Shown: one piece after another, positions 27,797 through 31,194 of the stretch
Layout: the number at the start of each line of letters is the position of its first letter
Position numbering within the stretch: position 1 is the stretch's first letter
Virus record (IMG/VR): IMGVR_UViG_3300045789_000649
Span: 1-31,194 of that record
DNA from: a virus
Direction: 5' to 3' (one strand)
Length of the DNA stretch: 31,194 nucleotides
Translations under genes and position numbers: made by a program
The notes under the pieces: generated by a model
Database searches by the model: none
What the model saw: the letters and a program-made list of their open reading frames with translations, nothing else
What the model was told of the DNA's origin: nothing

Positions 27797-28804
27797 ATGG
27801 CAACCCCTACATACACCGAAGACTTCGCGGCGACCTCAGGAAAAAACGTCGCTGAAACCGTGCACGATATTATGGCCGACATGGGCCATCACAAAGAGAT
27901 CGCGCCGCTCGATGATCCGAGCCCCACCAAGGCCCACATGATCACGATCCCAAAAGGCCGCGAGGTCAAAGACCTAACAGAAATGAATCGCGCAGCCGCC
28001 GAATACATCAAGCCCGCGCGCCGCCGGGGCACCGCGCGCATTGACGATCTTCAAAGCTTGATAGCCTGGGCAAATCGCTTCAAAGGCGAAACATCTGCCC
28101 TATTTGCCAAACCCGATATGTCAGCCCCAACGCTGACCTGCATTGCGGATTACCATGCCGAAGGCCCAGCCGACATTTCCAACGTTCTAGGCGACCCATC
28201 AGCCCGGCACTGCCAGCACCGTGCGATCTATAATTTTCCACTTTCCGAAGAATGGAAAGCTTGGATGCGCGTTTCGGGTAAGCCACTGGACAAGGATGAA
28301 TTGGGCGAATTTATCGAAGCGCAAGCCAAAGACATTATGGACCCGACACCCGCCATTATCAGCGGCAAGGACGCTGATAAGAATGCGCCTTGGGAAAATC
28401 GCCTCATTCAAACCGCGCAAAAGATTGAAGGCCGCTACGGCCAGCTGACGCAATTGCTGGCCATGTCGAAGAAATTCCAAGTCTTTGAAACCAGCGACCT
28501 CAAGGTCAGCACCAACCGAGACACCGGCGAATCTGAAATTCAGTTCTTGAACGAACACAAATCCGCAGATGGCAAACCACTCAACATTCCAAATCTCATC
28601 ATCATCACCATCCCGGTTTTCATGGGCGGCGATCCGTATCGCATGCCAGTGCGCTTCCGTTACCGCAAACAGGGCGGGCAAGTGAAATTTATCCTGTCGG
28701 TCTACAATCCTGAAAAGTCGTTTGAAGCAGCTTTCAAGGAAGCAATTAAAAAGGCCACAAAGGAAATTGGCCTGCCGACATTCATGGGCTCCCCTGAATC
28801 CTGA
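27797..28804 (+). CDS. DUF2303 (YfdQ-like) protein, likely recombination/DNA accessory
   Basis: This 335-residue protein shows the DUF2303 pattern: HMITIPKGREVKDLTEMNRA, RRRGTARIDDLQSLIAWANR, then FALFAKPD-like text (SALFAKPDMSAPTLTCIADY), HRAIYNFPLSEEWKAWMRVS, and the C-terminal NLIIITIPVFMGGDPYRMPV and RFRYRKQGGQVKFILSVYNP. E. coli YfdQ belongs to this family, whose biochemical role is unproven. The common neighbourhood of recombination and single-strand-binding genes suggests a function in phage DNA metabolism. No RecT- or Beta-like annealing protein is visible in the window. Confidence 0.85.
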   Translation: MATPTYTEDFAATSGKNVAETVHDIMADMGHHKEIAPLDDPSPTKAHMITIPKGREVKDLTEMNRAAAEYIKPARRRGTARIDDLQSLIAWANRFKGETSALFAKPDMSAPTLTCIADYHAEGPADISNVLGDPSARHCQHRAIYNFPLSEEWKAWMRVSGKPLDKDELGEFIEAQAKDIMDPTPAIISGKDADKNAPWENRLIQTAQKIEGRYGQLTQLLAMSKKFQVFETSDLKVSTNRDTGESEIQFLNEHKSADGKPLNIPNLIIITIPVFMGGDPYRMPVRFRYRKQGGQVKFILSVYNPEKSFEAAFKEAIKKATKEIGLPTFMGSPES

Positions 28805-28813
28805 TCTCTTTTT

Positions 28814-28837
28814 CTGGCCCTTGGAAACAGGGGCCAG
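28814..28837 (+). promoter_or_regulatory. Hairpin between the DUF2303 gene and the next gene
   Basis: CTGGCCC and GGGCCAG form a 7-bp stem with a 10-base loop in the 61-base gap. No T run follows, so it is not a standard terminator. It may separate expression of the two gene groups. Confidence 0.35.
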
Positions 28838-28865
28838 CGATGGAAATCAGAAGGGAGCCTGAAAG

Positions 28866-29135
28866 ATGCCAGCCATTATCGCCAACTCACAGCAACGCGG
28901 CCTTGAAAACGCCCACTCAAAGAGCAAGAGCCGCCTGCGCAATTCCAGCACGGGCGAGCTTCTTCACCTTTCAGGCGAAGGCACCACGCGCGATGTGCAT
29001 CAGTCTTGGCTTGGTCACAAACATCAGGCGGAGATCCTAAAGCAACGCGCACTTGCTCGAGGCGAAAGCTGGCCCTTCACATTGATTCCGCGCGCAATTC
29101 TGGACCTGAAATCGAAAGAGACTGCAAATGTTTGA
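28866..29135 (+). CDS. Small basic early protein, unknown
   Basis: The protein has 89 residues, starting MPAIIANSQQRGLENAHSKS with GGGAG upstream. It continues through SRLRNSSTGELLHLSGEGTT and WLGHKHQAEILKQRALARGE, ending with a short Pro/Leu segment. It is basic and polar without a recognisable domain. It overlaps the DUF5131 gene by 8 bases (ATGTTTGA), so the two are probably coupled and may work together. Nothing else can be concluded from the sequence. Confidence 0.6.
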   Translation: MPAIIANSQQRGLENAHSKSKSRLRNSSTGELLHLSGEGTTRDVHQSWLGHKHQAEILKQRALARGESWPFTLIPRAILDLKSKETANV

Positions 29136-30042
29136 TCAATCTAAAATCGAGTGGACGGACTTCACTGTAAATTTCTGGGAAGGTTGCCAGAAAGTCGGCC
29201 CCGGCTGCGATAACTGCTATGCCGAAGCCCGTGATATTCGCTTTACAGGGGGATCACATTGGGGGCCAAACGCGCTGCGCCGCAAAGTCAAAGGCGGGAT
29301 CGCAAAGCTGCATAAGATCAATCGCGATGCGCCCAAATTCAAAGCCGAGCATGGCCACTGGCCGCGCGTGTTTTGCTCCAGCCTATCCGATGTGTTCGAC
29401 AACGCCGTGCCTGAAAGCTACCGACTTGAAGCTTTCCCTGAAATTGAAGCCTCCAAAAACTGCCAAATTCAACTGCTAACGAAACGCATAGGCAATGTGG
29501 AAAAGCTGATCCCCTATGATTGGGCAAACAATAGAAATGACGGATGGCCTTCGCATGTTGGCCTGATGATCACAGTTGTGAACCAAGCAGAGGCCAACCG
29601 CGATATCCCTAAGCTACTGGCCATCAAGGCGCGGCTTGGAATCCCTTGGATTGGGATAAGCTATGAGCCAGCTTTAGGGCCGCTCTATTTGAGCCTTCTT
29701 AGTGTTGGCGCGCGCGGCGAAGGTCGCGTTGTAGGTGATACCTATGACGCACTTACTGGTTTGGCTGTGTATAGCACAGCCATCGGATATGTCCGCCGCC
29801 CAAATGGCCCAACCCTAGATTGGGTAATTTGCGGAGGCGAAAGCGGCCCAAATGCCCGCCCCATGCATCCCGATTGGGCGCGATCCATCAGAGATCAATG
29901 CGCGGCCAGCGGCACACCGTTTTTCTTCAAGCAGTGGGGCGAGTGGGCACCCCGCGATAATATTCCTGCTGTTTTCCGAGTTGGAAAGAAAGTAGCGGGA
30001 CGCCTGCTAGACGGGCGCGAATGGAACGAGGTGCCAACATGA
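29128..30042 (+). CDS. DUF5131 family (phage Gp37/Gp68-like) protein
   Basis: The protein has 304 residues and carries the DUF5131 signature: the start IEWTDFTVNFWEGCQKVGPG followed by CDNCYAE (Cys at about 20, 27 and 30, spacing C-x6-C-x2-C), RVFCSSLSDVFD, then NCQIQLLTKR, and the end WVICGGESGPNARPMHPDWA with PFFFKQWGEW. The three-Cys cluster is like an iron-sulfur site of a radical-SAM-related enzyme; the family's reaction is unknown. A segment of about 30 residues near 200 (GARGEGRVVGDTYDA) looks like a loop insertion. It overlaps the ASCH-like gene by ATGA. Confidence 0.85.
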   Translation: MFDQSKIEWTDFTVNFWEGCQKVGPGCDNCYAEARDIRFTGGSHWGPNALRRKVKGGIAKLHKINRDAPKFKAEHGHWPRVFCSSLSDVFDNAVPESYRLEAFPEIEASKNCQIQLLTKRIGNVEKLIPYDWANNRNDGWPSHVGLMITVVNQAEANRDIPKLLAIKARLGIPWIGISYEPALGPLYLSLLSVGARGEGRVVGDTYDALTGLAVYSTAIGYVRRPNGPTLDWVICGGESGPNARPMHPDWARSIRDQCAASGTPFFFKQWGEWAPRDNIPAVFRVGKKVAGRLLDGREWNEVPT

Positions 30043-30860
30043 CCCGTCAAATCCCCATGCTTTTCAGCCCCGCCATGATCGAGGCGCTACTTGCTGGCCG
30101 CAAGACCGAGACGCGGCGCATTTTGAAGCCGCAACCGGAAAGCTTTGCTACAAGTCCCGGCGTTGAGTGTGAGATTTACCCGCTCCATATTGAAGGCGAG
30201 ACGCGGCCACGCATTGCCATGGGGAAGGACGGTTCCGGCGTTCTGACCGCACAAAAATGCCGCTGCGCACCCGGCGACCTGATTTGGGTGCGCGAGGGCT
30301 GGCGCATTGGGGCTTGGCGCACTGAACAGTGGTCGCGCGGCCCCGGTGAATGCGATGCAGATGTTGCGATTGATTATCTTGCCGACAATTACGCCAGAAA
30401 AGAGTGGCTACAAGGAGACGATCCTGAGATGATGTTGCGTCTGGTGGATCAGTCCCGTGCGGACGCCGAAACTGATGGACGGTTTAAACCGGATGCAGAA
30501 TTTCAATACTGCTGGCCACCCGGTGATAGCCCTTGCCGGAAACGGCCTTCTATCCATATGCCCAAATTTGCAAGCCGCCTGACCCTGCGCGTCACGGGAC
30601 ACAATATCGAGCGGCTGCATGACATCAGCAGCAGAAGTTGCCTAGCGGAAGGCGTCCAGCCGGTCCAAGAAATCCTGCAAGCAATAAGCGCAGCGCATTC
30701 AGAAAAACACAGGCGCGACGAATACCACAGGGCGCACGTTGCGGCATATCGAAGCCTATGGAACCGCATCAACGGCGCTGACGCATGGGACGCGAACCCT
30801 TGGGTTACTGTCACCAAGTTTGAAGTGATCCGCCAGAACGTGCTGGAGGTGGCATCATGA
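30039..30860 (+). CDS. ASCH-like phage protein
   Basis: This 273-residue protein follows the DUF5131 gene with an ATGA overlap. It starts MTRQIPMLFSPAMIEALLAG and continues RKTETRRILKPQ, the usual ASCH beginning; CAPGDLIWVREGWRI forms the next strand, IHMPKFASRLTLRVTGHNIE and LHDIS the core, and YRSLWNRINGADAWDANPWV the end. ASCH domains resemble PUA folds and are thought to bind RNA or nucleotides. A central insertion (about residues 95-165) is acidic. The tight link to DUF5131 suggests a joint nucleic-acid modification step; this is an inference. Confidence 0.8.
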   Translation: MTRQIPMLFSPAMIEALLAGRKTETRRILKPQPESFATSPGVECEIYPLHIEGETRPRIAMGKDGSGVLTAQKCRCAPGDLIWVREGWRIGAWRTEQWSRGPGECDADVAIDYLADNYARKEWLQGDDPEMMLRLVDQSRADAETDGRFKPDAEFQYCWPPGDSPCRKRPSIHMPKFASRLTLRVTGHNIERLHDISSRSCLAEGVQPVQEILQAISAAHSEKHRRDEYHRAHVAAYRSLWNRINGADAWDANPWVTVTKFEVIRQNVLEVAS

Positions 30861-31120
30861 GCGCATTAAGAGACGAGCTTGGGATTGACGAACTGTTTGC
30901 GCGCATAGACGCACTCACCGAAGAAGTACGCGCGCTAAAAACCTATACCGGACCTGAGCTATTCACGGTCTACCAAGCAGCGGAAATGTGTGGCAAAACA
31001 CCTCGCACCATCGCCCGATGGATTAAGGACGGGAAATTTACAGTGCAACGCAACGGGAAAACGCCACTCATCCCACGCGATGAAATCATCCCAATCGCTC
31101 AGCAATTTCGCCAGCGGTAG
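30857..31120 (+). CDS. Excisionase-like MerR/HTH_17 protein
   Basis: This 87-residue protein has an N-terminal coiled segment and then an HTH: LFTVYQAAEMCGKTPRTIAR, WIKDGKFTVQRNGKTPLIPR. This is the HTH_17/excisionase pattern, a winged helix that binds att DNA and turns the integrase towards excision. It sits next to the integrase gene, with convergent ends. The start overlaps the preceding gene by ATGA. A different HTH regulator is possible, but location favours excision. Confidence 0.75.
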   Translation: MSALRDELGIDELFARIDALTEEVRALKTYTGPELFTVYQAAEMCGKTPRTIARWIKDGKFTVQRNGKTPLIPRDEIIPIAQQFRQR

Positions 31121-31194
31121 CATCGTAATAAGTCAGCAGCTGTGAAATGTTTTTATGCCCAACGATCCGCGCCAAATCGAGAACCTCAACGCGC
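31086..31194 (-). CDS. int: Tyrosine-recombinase integrase, C-terminal end only
   Basis: The last 35 codons of a minus-strand gene enter from the right edge: VEVLDLARIVGHKNISQLLT, then YYDATAGEIAERLG and a stop. The GH (box II histidine) followed by L-L-T-Y-Y, with the catalytic tyrosine, is the end of the tyrosine-recombinase domain. Such integrases insert the phage at an att site. The gene overlaps the tail of the excisionase gene by 35 bases in convergent orientation. The rest of the gene and attP lie beyond the window. Confidence 0.85.
   Translation of the reverse strand, partial: RVEVLDLARIVGHKNISQLLTYYDATAGEIAERLG

Noticed and set aside
1-31194. tRNA genes, CRISPR arrays and insertion sequences
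   Set aside because: I saw no cloverleaf-like sequence, no regularly spaced repeat array and no transposase. The only repeat clusters are the operators and the short repeats listed.

Overview
The window is most of a temperate siphovirus (prophage or phage genome) from an alphaproteobacterium, probably of the Rhodobacterales. This host call is an inference from the protein flavour (HK97-type head genes next to DUF3168 and DUF1376-like proteins) and GC-rich codon use. No chromosomal gene is visible. The left edge cuts a lysis-type membrane gene and the right edge cuts the integrase.

From right to left: the end of the integrase gene (31086-31194, minus) converges with an excisionase-like gene. 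A rightward early operon (25877-31120) holds small unknown proteins, a DUF2303/YfdQ-type protein, a DUF5131 (Gp37/Gp68) protein, an ASCH-like protein and the excisionase. The immunity region (about 24135-25850) has a small XRE repressor, a divergent Cro-like protein and a BRCT protein. A family of 19-bp operators recurs at three control points: the leftward early promoter, the repressor/Cro interval and the rightward early promoter. This is the circuit of a lambdoid switch built from small repressors that lack a LexA-type protease domain.

The leftward operon (24216 down to about 18062) carries tiny coupled ORFs, a CII-like protein, a DUF1937 protein, a double-HTH protein, zinc-finger proteins, a DUF1376-like replication protein, a repeat-rich candidate origin, a possible helicase-loader-type protein and a possible late regulator. 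After a terminator come HNH endonuclease, small and large terminase, portal, prohead protease, major capsid protein, head-tail connectors, tail tube, frameshifting tail chaperones, tape measure and an unusual compact tail tip with carbohydrate-binding-like proteins. Many adjacent genes are joined by 4-nt or 8-nt start/stop overlaps.

Two plus-strand genes interrupt the minus-strand transcription unit: a membrane-anchored protein at 7872-8243 and a lipoprotein at 23130-23498. They share sequence features and look like moron genes expressed from the prophage. The most interesting observations are the operator network, the repeat cluster between the replication genes, a Rossmann-like reading frame (11285-11878) with no canonical start where a CCCTTTG slip site would fuse it to the preceding gene, the paired envelope morons, and several genes shorter than 60 codons.
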